A DNA stretch of 64,000 bases, taken from NCBI RefSeq assembly GCF_000585995.1, contig NZ_CP007410.1, positions 186,001-250,000 of the forward strand, given 5' to 3'. This DNA is from Pseudomonas brassicacearum (GTDB lineage: Bacteria > Pseudomonadota > Gammaproteobacteria > Pseudomonadales > Pseudomonadaceae). Below the pieces are notes generated by a model. The model was not told the origin of the DNA, searched no databases, and was given only the letters and a program-made list of their open reading frames with translations. A program made the position numbers and the translations under genes. Position 1 is the stretch's first letter. Every line of letters begins with the position of its first letter. This document shows, piece by piece, positions 37,501-45,464 of the stretch.

Positions 37501-40500
37501 GCCGGAAACACCGGCACCGGCACCACCAGTTCCAACAACTATGCCGTCGATACGCAGCGCCCGACCGCTACCGTCGTGGTCGCTGATACCGCACTGAGCG
37601 TCGGCGAAACCTCGCTGGTCACCATCACTTTCTCCGAAGCGGTGACTGGTTTTACCACCGCCGACCTGACGGTGGCCAACGGCAGCATCACGGGCCTTAG
37701 CACCAGTGACGGTGGCATCACCTGGACCGGGACGCTGACCCCGACTGCGAGCATCAGCGATACCACCAACCTGATCACGCTGAATAATACCGGCGTAGTG
37801 GATGGGGCGGGCAATACTGGCAGCGGTACCACCGACTCCAACAATTACGCCATCGACACCGCGCGCCCCACCGCCACCGTGGTCATCGCCGACACGGCTG
37901 TTGCCGTGGGCGAAACCTCGCTGGTGACCATCACCTTCAACGAGGCGGTGACCGGTTTCACCCTGGCGGACCTGACCGTCGCCAACGGTAGCTTGAGCGG
38001 GCTGAGCACCAGCGACAACATCACCTATACCGCGACCTTCACGCCCAGCGTTGGCATCAGTGATGCCACCAACCTGATCACGCTGAATAATACCGGCGTA
38101 GTGGATGGGGCGGGCAACACTGGCAGCGGCACCACCGACTCCAACAACTACGTTGTCGACACGCTGCGCCCGACCGCCACCATCGTGGTCGCCGATACCG
38201 CACTGAGTGTTGGCGAAACCTCGCTGGTCACCATCACCTTCTCCGAAGCGGTGACGGGTTTCGATAATTCCGACCTGAGCGTGGCCAACGGCACGCTGAG
38301 TGCGGTCAGCAGCAGTGATGGCGGAATCACCTGGACCGCCACCTTCACCCCGGCCCTTGGGGTCAGCGACACGTCCAACGTCATCACCCTGAACAACACT
38401 GGCGTCAGCGATGCGGCGGGCAACACCGGCACTGGTACCACCAACTCCAACAACTACCAGGTCGATACCAACGTGCCGACGGCGACCATCGTGATCGCCG
38501 ATACCACGTTGAGCATCGGCGAGACGTCATTGGTCACCGTGACGTTCAACTCGGCGGTCAGCGGTTTCGACAATTCGGACCTGACCGTCAGCAATGGCAC
38601 GCTCAGCACCATGAGCAGCACCGATGGCGGCGTCACCTGGACGGCCACGTTCACGCCAAGCGCCAGCATCTCCGATACCAGCAACGTCATCACGCTGGAC
38701 AATACCGGCTTGATCAACGGCGCGGGCAACGCGGGCGTTGGCACCACCGACTCCAACAACTACGTGGTCGACACCGTGCGTCCCACCGCGACCATCGTCG
38801 TGGCCGACACGGCCATTGCCTCGGGCGAAACTTCGTTGGTGACCATCACCTTCAGCGAGGCGGTGACGGCGTTCACCAGCGCCGACCTGACGGTTGCCAA
38901 CGGCACGATTTCGGGGCTGGGCAGTAGCGACGGCGGTATCACTTGGACCGCCACCTTCACGCCTACCAATGGCGTCACCGATACCAGCAATGTCATCACG
39001 CTCAACGCAGGAAGCGTCGTCGACATGGCAGGTAACATCAACACCGCCTCCGCCAGTTCCAACAACTACGCGCTCGACACGCAGCGTCCGACCGCGACTA
39101 TCGGGATGAGCGATTCACAGTTGAAACCGGGCGAGACATCGCTGGTTACCATCACCTTCAGTGAGGCGGTGACCGGCTTCACCAATGATGACCTGAGTGT
39201 GGCCAATGGCACCTTGAGCGCCGTCAGCAGCAGCGACGGTGGCCTGACCTGGACCGCCACCTTTACCCCGGACCTGGGTGTGACCGATACCACCAACCTG
39301 ATCATCCTGGACAATACCGGCGTAAGCGATGCGGCCGGCAACACTGGGACAGGCACCACCGATTCGGCTAACTACGCGGTCGAGACGCGGGTGCCGACCG
39401 CCACCGTCGTGGTGGCCGATAACGCACTCAAGGTGGGGGAAACCTCGCTGGTGACCATCACCTTCTCGGAGGCCGTCAGCGGGTTCGACAATGCCGACCT
39501 GAGTGTCAGCAATGGCACGTTGAGCAACGTCTCGTCCACCGATGGCGGCGTAACCTGGACGGCCACGTTCACCCCGACCGGCAGCATCACCGACACCAGC
39601 AACCTGATCAGCCTGGACACCAGCGGGGTGGTCAACGCTTCGGGCAACAGCGGTGTTGGCGTGGTGGACTCCAACAATTATGCGATCGACACAGTGCGCC
39701 CAGGAGCCACCATCACGCTGGGTGACACCACGCTGGGCATCGGCCAGAGCACTACCGTGACTATCAGTTTCACCGAGGCGGTGTCCGGTTTCGACCTGTC
39801 GGATCTCAGCGTCGCCAATGGCGTATTGTCCAACCTCGCCAGCAGTGACGGTGGCCTGACCTGGACGGCGACCCTGACGCCTACGGCGGGCGTCAACGAT
39901 GCCACCAACCTGATTCTGCTCGACGCCAGCAATGTGCAGGACGCCGCCGGCAATGCCGGCGTGGGCGTGGCGATCTCGGCCAACTATGCGCTCGACGCCA
40001 CTCGGCCAACTGCGACCATCGTGGTTGCCAACCCGAACCTGGGCCTGGGCCAGACGACCCAGGTGACCTTCACCTTCAACGAGGCGGTGACCGATTTCGA
40101 CCTCTCGGACCTCAGCGTCACCAATGGGGAACTGACCAACCTGACCACCAGCGATGGCGGCAAGACCTGGACCGCGACGTTCACTCCGACGGTGAATCTC
40201 ACCGACCCGAGCAACTTCATTGCCCTGGACACCAGCAACGTCAGCGACCTGACGGGGAATGCCGGGGCCAGCGTGGCGGTGTCGAACAATTATGCGATCG
40301 ACACCGTGGTGCCCAACGATGTGAAGCCGCCGCCGGAATTCCTGACGTCGGACCCTGTGACGGTCATTGCGCCTTCGGACGTTCCGTTGCAGCCGATCGT
40401 CTTCACGCCGCCAACGGGCGATCTTGGTTCACCGCTGGGCTTCCCACCGCTGTTTGAACAGCGGGATGTGGGCGGGGGCCTGCGGCCGATAGGCGATATT

Positions 40501-40857
40501 TTCATCAACCGTGGGGAACTGGCACCAAGCTATATCGCCCAGGTATTCAGCAGCGACGCCGCAGGCGATGGCTCCGGCCAGGGCTTCCTGGGCTTTGGCG
40601 GTGGCGATGGCGGGGTGTTCGGCAGTAGCACCGTGGCGGGTCTCTTCAGCCAGGACTTCGGTTCTGAAGGCGAATCGACGGATACCTTCGACGGCCAGTC
40701 GATGCAGGGCGGCGATGTGTCCCAAGGTCTGCGCGGAATGTTCGGCGCACCGACCCTGGGTCAGCAGTTGCAACAGCTTAAAGACATTGAGCAACGTCAG
40801 GTCGACGGCCTGGCAATGGCTTTACAACAGGTCGGCATCAGCCAAGTGCAGGCCTGA
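34537..40857 (+). CDS. LEPR-XLL / DUF4347 giant repeat adhesin
   Basis: A 2106-aa predicted surface protein, start ATG at 34537 with AGGTGA upstream. It lacks a Sec signal peptide. The N-terminus carries the LEPR-XLL motif (MSLEPRMLFDGA), followed by a DUF4347 domain (about 85-244, from VVFVDSRVKD to EYQWGL, with IIAHG and YGCY). Next come a beta-helix-like stretch (GSLRAALGSAQNGDIVTF), a glycine-rich segment (about 335-590), 13 Ig-like repeats of about 102 aa (about 600-1925) resembling Big_12-type domains, and a proline/glycine-rich tail. No RTX repeats are evident, unlike LapA. Its neighbours (M50/HlyD, adaptors, TolC lipoprotein) are the likely exporter. Confidence 0.88.
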   Translation: MWWSKGKSRVTKGTQALASPMIMSLEPRMLFDGAVAATVADAAQPDAHPTAEAAKTPTADQPADTHAPQGQVDATQAAVPGKSVVFVDSRVKDSASLLEGVAPGTQVVQLDATKDGLQQIADYLDTHQGVSSVQIIAHGNAGDLWLGNSYLSADNVQARSEVLAQIGQDMNVGGDILIYGCYTAEGDRGLGLVNSLAQLTGRDVAASNDRTGLGGDWDLEIATGNIESANVLSANAMSEYQWGLATWTATNNANSGVGSLRAALGSAQNGDIVTFNTSMTVALTQVLVVDRNVTIDGDLNNDNVADVTLDGQFRTQVINVTAGTTATLDGLVITRGMTAGNGGNGGDDALVSKGGGIYNAGTLTLRNVTVTANVASGGGGGGGVTPQYAGGGGGGGGAAGSGTGGRGGDTLNSTGSNGSTGQGGAGGGFFNIGGRGGSSTGGSGGAAYPGYSTGSAGGTASSAGLSIGGGGGGDGYNDIGGAGGGAVGGIYNDTGATLRIIGNSVISNNIGAGGGGGGGGAGGGYNQAGGAGGVGVGAIWNKGSILITAANFAALAGNVGGSGIGGTSAGTAGVTPASVANVYGDGGTINTNYVPDETPPTATVVVANTNLNSGGTSQVTITFSEAVTGLTAADLTVQNGTVGTLTSGDGGITWTGTLTAASNIADTTNIITLNNTGVADLAGNAGVGTTDSNNYVVNDTVAPTASIVVSDTALRVGETSLVTITFSEAVSGFTAADLTVANGSLSGLSSSDGGITWTATLTPDAAVTDTSNLVILNNTGVADLSGNAGVGTTNSNNYAIDTLRPTASIVVADTALRAGETSLVTITFNEAVSGFTTADLTVANGTVTGLSSSDGGITWTGTLTPSASVSDTTNLITLANTGIADLSGNTGTGTTDSNNYAIDTLRPTATIVVADTALNIGETSLVTITFSEAVTGFTLADLTVANGSLSGLSSSDGGITWTATLTPSASITDATNLIVLANTGLADAAGNTGTGTTSSNNYAVDTQRPTATVVVADTALSVGETSLVTITFSEAVTGFTTADLTVANGSITGLSTSDGGITWTGTLTPTASISDTTNLITLNNTGVVDGAGNTGSGTTDSNNYAIDTARPTATVVIADTAVAVGETSLVTITFNEAVTGFTLADLTVANGSLSGLSTSDNITYTATFTPSVGISDATNLITLNNTGVVDGAGNTGSGTTDSNNYVVDTLRPTATIVVADTALSVGETSLVTITFSEAVTGFDNSDLSVANGTLSAVSSSDGGITWTATFTPALGVSDTSNVITLNNTGVSDAAGNTGTGTTNSNNYQVDTNVPTATIVIADTTLSIGETSLVTVTFNSAVSGFDNSDLTVSNGTLSTMSSTDGGVTWTATFTPSASISDTSNVITLDNTGLINGAGNAGVGTTDSNNYVVDTVRPTATIVVADTAIASGETSLVTITFSEAVTAFTSADLTVANGTISGLGSSDGGITWTATFTPTNGVTDTSNVITLNAGSVVDMAGNINTASASSNNYALDTQRPTATIGMSDSQLKPGETSLVTITFSEAVTGFTNDDLSVANGTLSAVSSSDGGLTWTATFTPDLGVTDTTNLIILDNTGVSDAAGNTGTGTTDSANYAVETRVPTATVVVADNALKVGETSLVTITFSEAVSGFDNADLSVSNGTLSNVSSTDGGVTWTATFTPTGSITDTSNLISLDTSGVVNASGNSGVGVVDSNNYAIDTVRPGATITLGDTTLGIGQSTTVTISFTEAVSGFDLSDLSVANGVLSNLASSDGGLTWTATLTPTAGVNDATNLILLDASNVQDAAGNAGVGVAISANYALDATRPTATIVVANPNLGLGQTTQVTFTFNEAVTDFDLSDLSVTNGELTNLTTSDGGKTWTATFTPTVNLTDPSNFIALDTSNVSDLTGNAGASVAVSNNYAIDTVVPNDVKPPPEFLTSDPVTVIAPSDVPLQPIVFTPPTGDLGSPLGFPPLFEQRDVGGGLRPIGDIFINRGELAPSYIAQVFSSDAAGDGSGQGFLGFGGGDGGVFGSSTVAGLFSQDFGSEGESTDTFDGQSMQGGDVSQGLRGMFGAPTLGQQLQQLKDIEQRQVDGLAMALQQVGISQVQA
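36333..40311 (+). repeat. 13 tandem ~306-bp Ig-like repeats in the LEPR-XLL adhesin
   Basis: Units begin with PTATIVVADTAL-like text and contain TSLVTITFSEAV, SSSDGGITWTATFTP and GTTDSNNY. The period is 306 bp apart from small length changes. They are more divergent than the lapA repeats. Confidence 0.92.
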
Positions 40858-40897
40858 TAACTCAAAAAACAGTGGGCAGCCAGGGGCAATCCAGGGA

Positions 40898-42409
40898 ATG
40901 AATAGAAGTCAGAAGTTATTCACAGTGAGTGTGCTGGCGTTGGTGGTCAGCGGATGTGCGATCACCAGCGAGCCGATCGAACGCAGCGTCAGCGAGCAAC
41001 GCGCCCGGACCGACCTGCAGAACATGTACAAGGATCAGGAGCCCCTCAGTGGTCCGCTAACCTTGCACCAAGCCATGGCCCGTGCGGTGAAGTACAACCT
41101 CGAAGGCCGCCTGAAAATCATGGAAGAGGCCCTGGCCAAGCGACAGCTGGACCTGGCCAGTTTCGACATGCTGCCACGCATGGCCCTGGACGCCGGCTAT
41201 GTGGGCCGCAACAACGTCAACGCCTCCAGCAGCCAGAGTGTCGAAACCGGCACGCAATCCCTGGAGCCATCGACCTCCCAGGATCGCGACCGTGAAGTGG
41301 CCGACCTGACCATGGTCTGGAACGTGCTCGACTTCGGTGTCAGCTACATCAGCGCCAAGCAGGCCGGGGACCAGCGACTGATCGTGCAGGAGCGTCGGCG
41401 CAAGGTGATCAACACCATTGTCCAGGACGTGCGTTCGGCGTACTGGCGCGCCATGGCCGCCGAGCGCCTGCTCAAGCAGATCGACAACCTGATGGCCCGG
41501 GTCGAGGCGGCACGTGGCAACAGCCAGAGCATGAGCGAACAACGAATCGGTGACCCGGTGCAGGCCCTGGGTTACCAGCGCTCGTTGATCCAGGCGACCC
41601 GCCAGCTCGAAGAGCAGCGCCGGGCGTTGTCCCTGGCCAAGACCGAGTTGGCGACCCTGATCAACCTGCCCCTTGGCACCGAATTGACCCTGGCCACCCA
41701 GGATGAGTACGACATTCCCGAACTCAAGGTCGACCTGGCCCGCCTCGAACAGGAAGCCCTGACCAGCCGTCCGGAATTGCGCGAGCAGGATTACCAGACC
41801 CGCATCACCGCCGCCGAAACCCGCAAGGCCATGCTGCGTCTGTTGCCGGGCCTGGAGTTTTCCGCTGGCGGGCACTACGACAGTAACTCGTTCCTGGTGG
41901 AGCAGGGCTGGGCGGACTATGGCGTGAAAGTCACGTGGAACCTGTTCAACGTGATCTCTGCCCCGGCGGCCATCGACGTGGCCAAGGCCGGTGAAGAAGT
42001 GGCGGCCGCGCGGCGTCAGGCGATGTCGATTGCCGTGCTGGCGCAGTTGTACGTGGCCAATGCCAACTATCGCGAGGCGCTGCGTCAGTTCAAGACCAAC
42101 CAGCAACTGTCGGACATCGATGGGCAAATCGTCGGTCAACTGCGCAGCCGTCACCAGGCCGCCGGCATTGGCGAGCTGGATCTGATCCAGGGCGAGTTGA
42201 ACACTCTGCAGGCCGATTTGCGTCGGGACCTGTCCTATGCGGACCTGCGCAACGCCTACGGCCAGATCTTCGCCAGCGCCGGCCTCGACCCGCTGCCCGA
42301 TGAAGTGCAATCGACCGCAGTGCAGTCGATCGCCACGGCATTGGCCAACCGCGAAGCCGCCTGGGCCCAAGGCGATATCGCTGTGCCAACGGCTGCGGTG
42401 ACCCAATAA
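40898..42409 (+). CDS. TolC-family outer-membrane lipoprotein
   Basis: A 503-aa outer-membrane efflux protein with a lipoprotein signal (MNRSQKLFTVSVLALVVSGC, Cys20). Two OEP repeats with long helices follow (ALAKRQLDLASFDMLPRMAL, later HQAAGIGELDLIQGELNTLQ). It lies 40 bases after the adhesin stop and 12 bases before the next gene. It is the natural outer-membrane exit for the two HlyD-type adaptors and the M50/HlyD protein. It is clearly distinct from LapE. Confidence 0.9.
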   Translation: MNRSQKLFTVSVLALVVSGCAITSEPIERSVSEQRARTDLQNMYKDQEPLSGPLTLHQAMARAVKYNLEGRLKIMEEALAKRQLDLASFDMLPRMALDAGYVGRNNVNASSSQSVETGTQSLEPSTSQDRDREVADLTMVWNVLDFGVSYISAKQAGDQRLIVQERRRKVINTIVQDVRSAYWRAMAAERLLKQIDNLMARVEAARGNSQSMSEQRIGDPVQALGYQRSLIQATRQLEEQRRALSLAKTELATLINLPLGTELTLATQDEYDIPELKVDLARLEQEALTSRPELREQDYQTRITAAETRKAMLRLLPGLEFSAGGHYDSNSFLVEQGWADYGVKVTWNLFNVISAPAAIDVAKAGEEVAAARRQAMSIAVLAQLYVANANYREALRQFKTNQQLSDIDGQIVGQLRSRHQAAGIGELDLIQGELNTLQADLRRDLSYADLRNAYGQIFASAGLDPLPDEVQSTAVQSIATALANREAAWAQGDIAVPTAAVTQ

Positions 42410-42421
42410 CAGGCCGCCAGC

Positions 42422-43207
42422 ATGAGGCGCCCGGCGTTTTCCCGGCTACCGGTGACGGTGAACCTGCCTTTGCTGTTGCAGGCACTGGCAGCTGTTGAAG
42501 ACGAGCGTTGGCAGGGGCATTTCAACAGCGCCTATTACAGCGGCGACTGGAGCGGCGTGGCGCTGATTTCGGCGGTCGATGCCTTGACCGAGTTATCTCC
42601 CGGGCGCGGTCAGCCCGTGCCGCGTGCGCCTTGGTCAACGGAGGGGCGTTGGCGCGAAGCGTTGCGGGATTGGCCCCTGGACATCGTCTCGGCCCGGCTG
42701 CTTCGGCTCGGGCCTGGCGGGCGCATCCATGAGCATCGCGACTATGACCTTGATGGGGCAGACGCCGACCTGCGCCTGCACATTCCGCTGCTCAGCCCGC
42801 CGCGAGTGGATTTCTGGCTGGAGGGCGAGCGCATTCCGATGGCCGCGGGTGAGTGCTGGTTTCTCGACTTGTCGCGGCCCCATCGTGTCGATAACCGCAG
42901 TGCCGAGTCGAGAGTTCATCTGGTGCTCGATTGCCGCCCAGGGCCATGGTTGGAGCAGCAGATTGCCGATGGGCTGCTCACCACACCGGCAGTTGGCGGC
43001 GGACAAAGCGACTTCAGCCGTTTTCAGCAGTGTGTAGAAACTGATCCGAAACTCGCCCGAACGTTGCAGAGCCTGCATGACCTGGACGCTTTCATTGAAC
43101 GCGTCATCGCGTTGGGCGCTGGACAAGGCCTGCACGTCACCGAGGAAGCAATACGGGCGGCGATGCGCAACGGTCGCCGGCAGTGGCGTGACCAGTGGAA
43201 GGTTTGA
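42422..43207 (+). CDS. Aspartyl/asparaginyl beta-hydroxylase fused to Nif11-like domain
   Basis: A 261-aa protein. Residues about 15-175 match the Fe(II)/2-oxoglutarate Asp/Asn beta-hydroxylase family: HEHRDYD (His103 to Asp107), LRLHIPL, and PHRVDNRSAESRVHLVLDC with His154 and Arg164 positioned as the distal metal ligand and 2OG anchor. Residues about 198-248 (FSRFQQCVETDPKLARTLQS onward, ending HVTEEAIRAAM) match the Nif11 domain that otherwise serves as leader in certain RiPP precursors. The fusion suggests substrate recognition tied to a Nif11-like or similar helical partner. The gene overlaps the downstream sulfotransferase by 13 bases. Domain calls are from motif reading. Confidence 0.8.
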   Translation: MRRPAFSRLPVTVNLPLLLQALAAVEDERWQGHFNSAYYSGDWSGVALISAVDALTELSPGRGQPVPRAPWSTEGRWREALRDWPLDIVSARLLRLGPGGRIHEHRDYDLDGADADLRLHIPLLSPPRVDFWLEGERIPMAAGECWFLDLSRPHRVDNRSAESRVHLVLDCRPGPWLEQQIADGLLTTPAVGGGQSDFSRFQQCVETDPKLARTLQSLHDLDAFIERVIALGAGQGLHVTEEAIRAAMRNGRRQWRDQWKV

Positions 43208-44184
43208 ATCTGGACGGCTGGCTGCCGATCCGCGTCTGGCAAGAGGCCGGGCAATGGCGGGTCGATTGGTGCTGGTTCGGTGATGCACCGTTGTCGCAAC
43301 CGTTCTTCAACGATGCCGTAGAAGACGCCCTGCGCTTGCCTTTCAACCAGGTGTTCCGTCGCCAGACGCCCTTGAGCGTTCTCAGCCAATGGCAACAACA
43401 GAGCCCGGGCCTGGCGCCCAGTGCGTTCATTTTCCATGCCTCCCGTTGCGGCTCGACGTTGATCAGCCAGATGCTTGCACAACTGGATGACCACATCGTC
43501 GTCTCCGAACCACCGCCGCTGGACGCTCTGCTGCGCTGTGATTTGCCCCCCGCCGAACGCAGCGTAGCGCTCAAGGGGCTAATGTCGGCCTATGGGCAAC
43601 GTCGCCGAGGTGTGGAGCGGCGATTGGTGATCAAGCTCGACGCCTGGAATATCGGTGAGCTGGCGCTGCTGCGAGATTGTTTTCCCGACACGCCTTGGCT
43701 GTTCGTGTACCGCGACCCCTTGGAAATCGCCGTCTCCCACCTGCGCCGTCCCGGCATGCACATGGTCCCGGGGATGATTGGCGCGAGCGTGCTGGACGAT
43801 GGGTTGCCGTTCAGCCACCCGGAGGATTTCATCCCGCGACGGTTGGGGCGGCTGTTGCAGGTGGGGTTGGTGCATTGCCAGGCACTGGCCGGGCTGGCGG
43901 TTAACTACAGCGAACTGCCCGAGGCCATGGCGGGCAGGCTGGCGGCGTTTTTCCGCTTGGATGACGGGCAATGCCGACAGGTGTTCGCGACAGTGGGGCA
44001 GCATGCCAAGCAGCCGGCGCAGGTGTTTGCTGGCGACAGCGAGGACAAGCGCCGCGAGGCTTCGCCATTGTTGCGGGAGCGGGTGATGTATTGGGCGCAG
44101 GGGCCTTACGAAGCGCTCGAACAGTTGCGCAATCACTCTTGTGGCGAGGGGATTTATCCCCGCTGGGCTGCGAAGCAGTCCTAA
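43195..44184 (+). CDS. P-loop sulfotransferase-like protein with REP-derived C-terminus
   Basis: A 329-aa protein starting GTG inside the previous gene. The PAPS-type P-loop is FHASRCGSTLISQML (about 83-97), with VYRDPLEIAVSHLRRPGMHM as the second conserved region. The substrate is unknown. The last ~15 residues (CGEGIYPRWAAKQS) are translated directly from the REPIN at 44140-44271, so the native C-terminus has been replaced or extended by repeat sequence. The enzyme core appears intact. It closes the plus-strand run that holds the adhesin, TolC protein and hydroxylase. Confidence 0.82.
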   Translation: MEGLNLDGWLPIRVWQEAGQWRVDWCWFGDAPLSQPFFNDAVEDALRLPFNQVFRRQTPLSVLSQWQQQSPGLAPSAFIFHASRCGSTLISQMLAQLDDHIVVSEPPPLDALLRCDLPPAERSVALKGLMSAYGQRRRGVERRLVIKLDAWNIGELALLRDCFPDTPWLFVYRDPLEIAVSHLRRPGMHMVPGMIGASVLDDGLPFSHPEDFIPRRLGRLLQVGLVHCQALAGLAVNYSELPEAMAGRLAAFFRLDDGQCRQVFATVGQHAKQPAQVFAGDSEDKRREASPLLRERVMYWAQGPYEALEQLRNHSCGEGIYPRWAAKQS

Positions 44185-44271
44185 AATCTGGCCCCTCGGT
44201 GTGCCAGGTTGTTTGGCGTCGCCGGGTAGGGCTGCTTCGCAACCCAGCGGGGATAAATCCCCTCGCCACAA
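44140..44271. repeat. REPIN overlapping the 3' end of the second sulfotransferase gene
   Basis: TGTGGCGAGGGGATTTATCC pairs with GGATAAATCCCCTCGCCACA. Its left arm lies within the coding sequence and supplies the stop region. Confidence 0.92.
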
Positions 44272-44302
44272 AGATAGCCTTGAGTTCATGGTTATCAACC
44301 CA

Positions 44303-44434
44303 TCAAGACTTGTTGGGCGACAACTCCGCCATCCCCTTGAGCAGCTCGATCGGCAAAGGAAAGACGATGGTGGAGCTCTTGTCCCCGGCGATCGATCCCA
44401 GCGTCTGCATGTAGCGAGCTGCAGGGTAGTCGAG
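44303..44434 (-). pseudogene. Relic of a slipin/stomatin-like (SPFH) protein C-terminus
   Basis: 43 codons ending at TGA 44303-44305 read LDYPAARYMQTLGSIAG, then DKSSTIVFPLPIELLKGM. This matches the conserved C-terminal end of slipin/QmcA-type SPFH proteins. A stop lies directly upstream and the rest of the gene is absent. Probably what is left of a deletion between this point and the DUF2789 gene. Confidence 0.65.
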
Positions 44435-44528
44435 TCATGGATTGATTGAATTTTGATCAGTCTGACAGTCATCAAGGGGCTAGACTGCGGGAATGTCCCA
44501 GCCCTCTTTTTATGTCCAGGAGTCTTGC

Positions 44529-44774
44529 ATGGAATCCCCGATCCACAGCCTTCCCGCACTGTTCAAGCAGCTAGGCCTGCCGGACGACGCTGTCAGCATC
44601 GACCAATTCATCGCCACCCATTCCCCCCTCAAGCCCGAGCTGCATCTGGCGGATGCGTTTTTCTGGAGCGTCGCCCAGCAGCAATTACTTCGCGAAGAAA
44701 TTCTCGAGGACGCTGACTGGGCGGAAGTGGTCGATCAATTGAATGTGTTGCTGAGGAAGGGGCGCGGCGAGTGA
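44529..44774 (+). CDS. DUF2789 family protein
   Basis: An 81-aa acidic, helical protein (MESPIHSLPALFKQLGLPDD to VVDQLNVLLRKGRGE). Matches the DUF2789 proteins of Pseudomonas and relatives, function unknown. The start is ATG at 44529 with AGGAG 6 bases upstream; an ATG twelve codons earlier has no such site. It is a single gene with no operon partner. Confidence 0.85.
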   Translation: MESPIHSLPALFKQLGLPDDAVSIDQFIATHSPLKPELHLADAFFWSVAQQQLLREEILEDADWAEVVDQLNVLLRKGRGE

Positions 44775-44833
44775 GCCGAGTTGTACCGCGCGTCAAAAAG
44801 ACCAGAATGCAGTACCTTTTGAGGGTCTGAATT

Positions 44834-45079
44834 ATGCAGAGCATTCTGGCTGATATGGCTGTAAGTGTTTCCGAACTGAAGAAAAACCCTTCGGCCGTCT
44901 TGAGTGGTGCTCATGGCGGTCCGGTGGCGGTGCTTAATCACAACCGGGTGATGGGTTACATGGTACCGGCCGAAGTATTCGAAGCCATGATGGAACGTCT
45001 GGATGATCTCGAATTGGCTGAGATCGTGCGCGCCCGCCGTCATGAAACACCAATTCCGGTGAGTCTGGATGACCTATAA
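44834..45079 (+). CDS. Phd/YefM-type antitoxin (orphaned)
   Basis: An 81-aa antitoxin. The N-terminal half (MQSILADMAVSVSELKKNPS, then PVAVLNHNRVMGYMVPAEVF) is the Phd/YefM DNA-binding fold. The C-terminal half would wrap a RelE-type toxin. Its last codons overlap the ATG of the toxin frame at 45069, the usual arrangement of type II pairs. Since the toxin frame is broken, this may now act only as a repressor or as an anti-addiction gene against related toxins. Confidence 0.88.
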   Translation: MQSILADMAVSVSELKKNPSAVLSGAHGGPVAVLNHNRVMGYMVPAEVFEAMMERLDDLELAEIVRARRHETPIPVSLDDL

Positions 45080-45345
45080 GCTTGAATTCCTGCCCTCGGC
45101 TCGCAGGGAATGGGACAAGTTGGGTCATACCGTACGCGGGCAATTCAAGAAGAAACTGGTGCAGCGACTTGAAGCGCCTCGCCGCTGATTCCCTGCACGG
45201 CATGCCTGACTGCTACAAAATCAAACTCAAGGCGTGCGGGTACCGATTGGTCTATGAAGTGATCGATGATCGTCTTGTTGTTTCGGTCGTTGCTGTGGGC
45301 AAGCGTGAACGCAGCGAGGTCTATCAGAAAGCCCGAAACTGCTAG
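45069..45345 (+). pseudogene. RelE-type toxin with frameshift
   Basis: The frame from ATG 45069 encodes MTYKLEFLPSARREWDKLGH to RLEAPRR and then stops at TGA (45186-45188). The rest of the RelE fold continues one frame over (ADSLHGMPDCYKIKLKACGY onward to SEVYQKARNC). Relatives carry two or so extra residues between APR and ADSLHGM, so a loss of 2 or 5 bases (or a one-base gain) near 45180 explains it. A sequencing error is possible. As read, the toxin is inactive. Confidence 0.87.
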
Positions 45346-45464
45346 TCTATGGCCCCGCTACGCCATTAGGTCTAATAGTTATTAATAGATAGCTTATTAT
45401 TCCTTAAATAATATAACTCTCCTCCCTATACTCGTCCGGGAACAGACACGCAGGAGAGCAACCC

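Noticed and set aside
45082..45345. A separate small protein (87 codons) downstream of the antitoxin.
   Set aside because: Its first part is out-of-frame toxin sequence and its last part is the RelE C-terminus, so it is the 3' half of a frameshifted toxin, not an independent gene.
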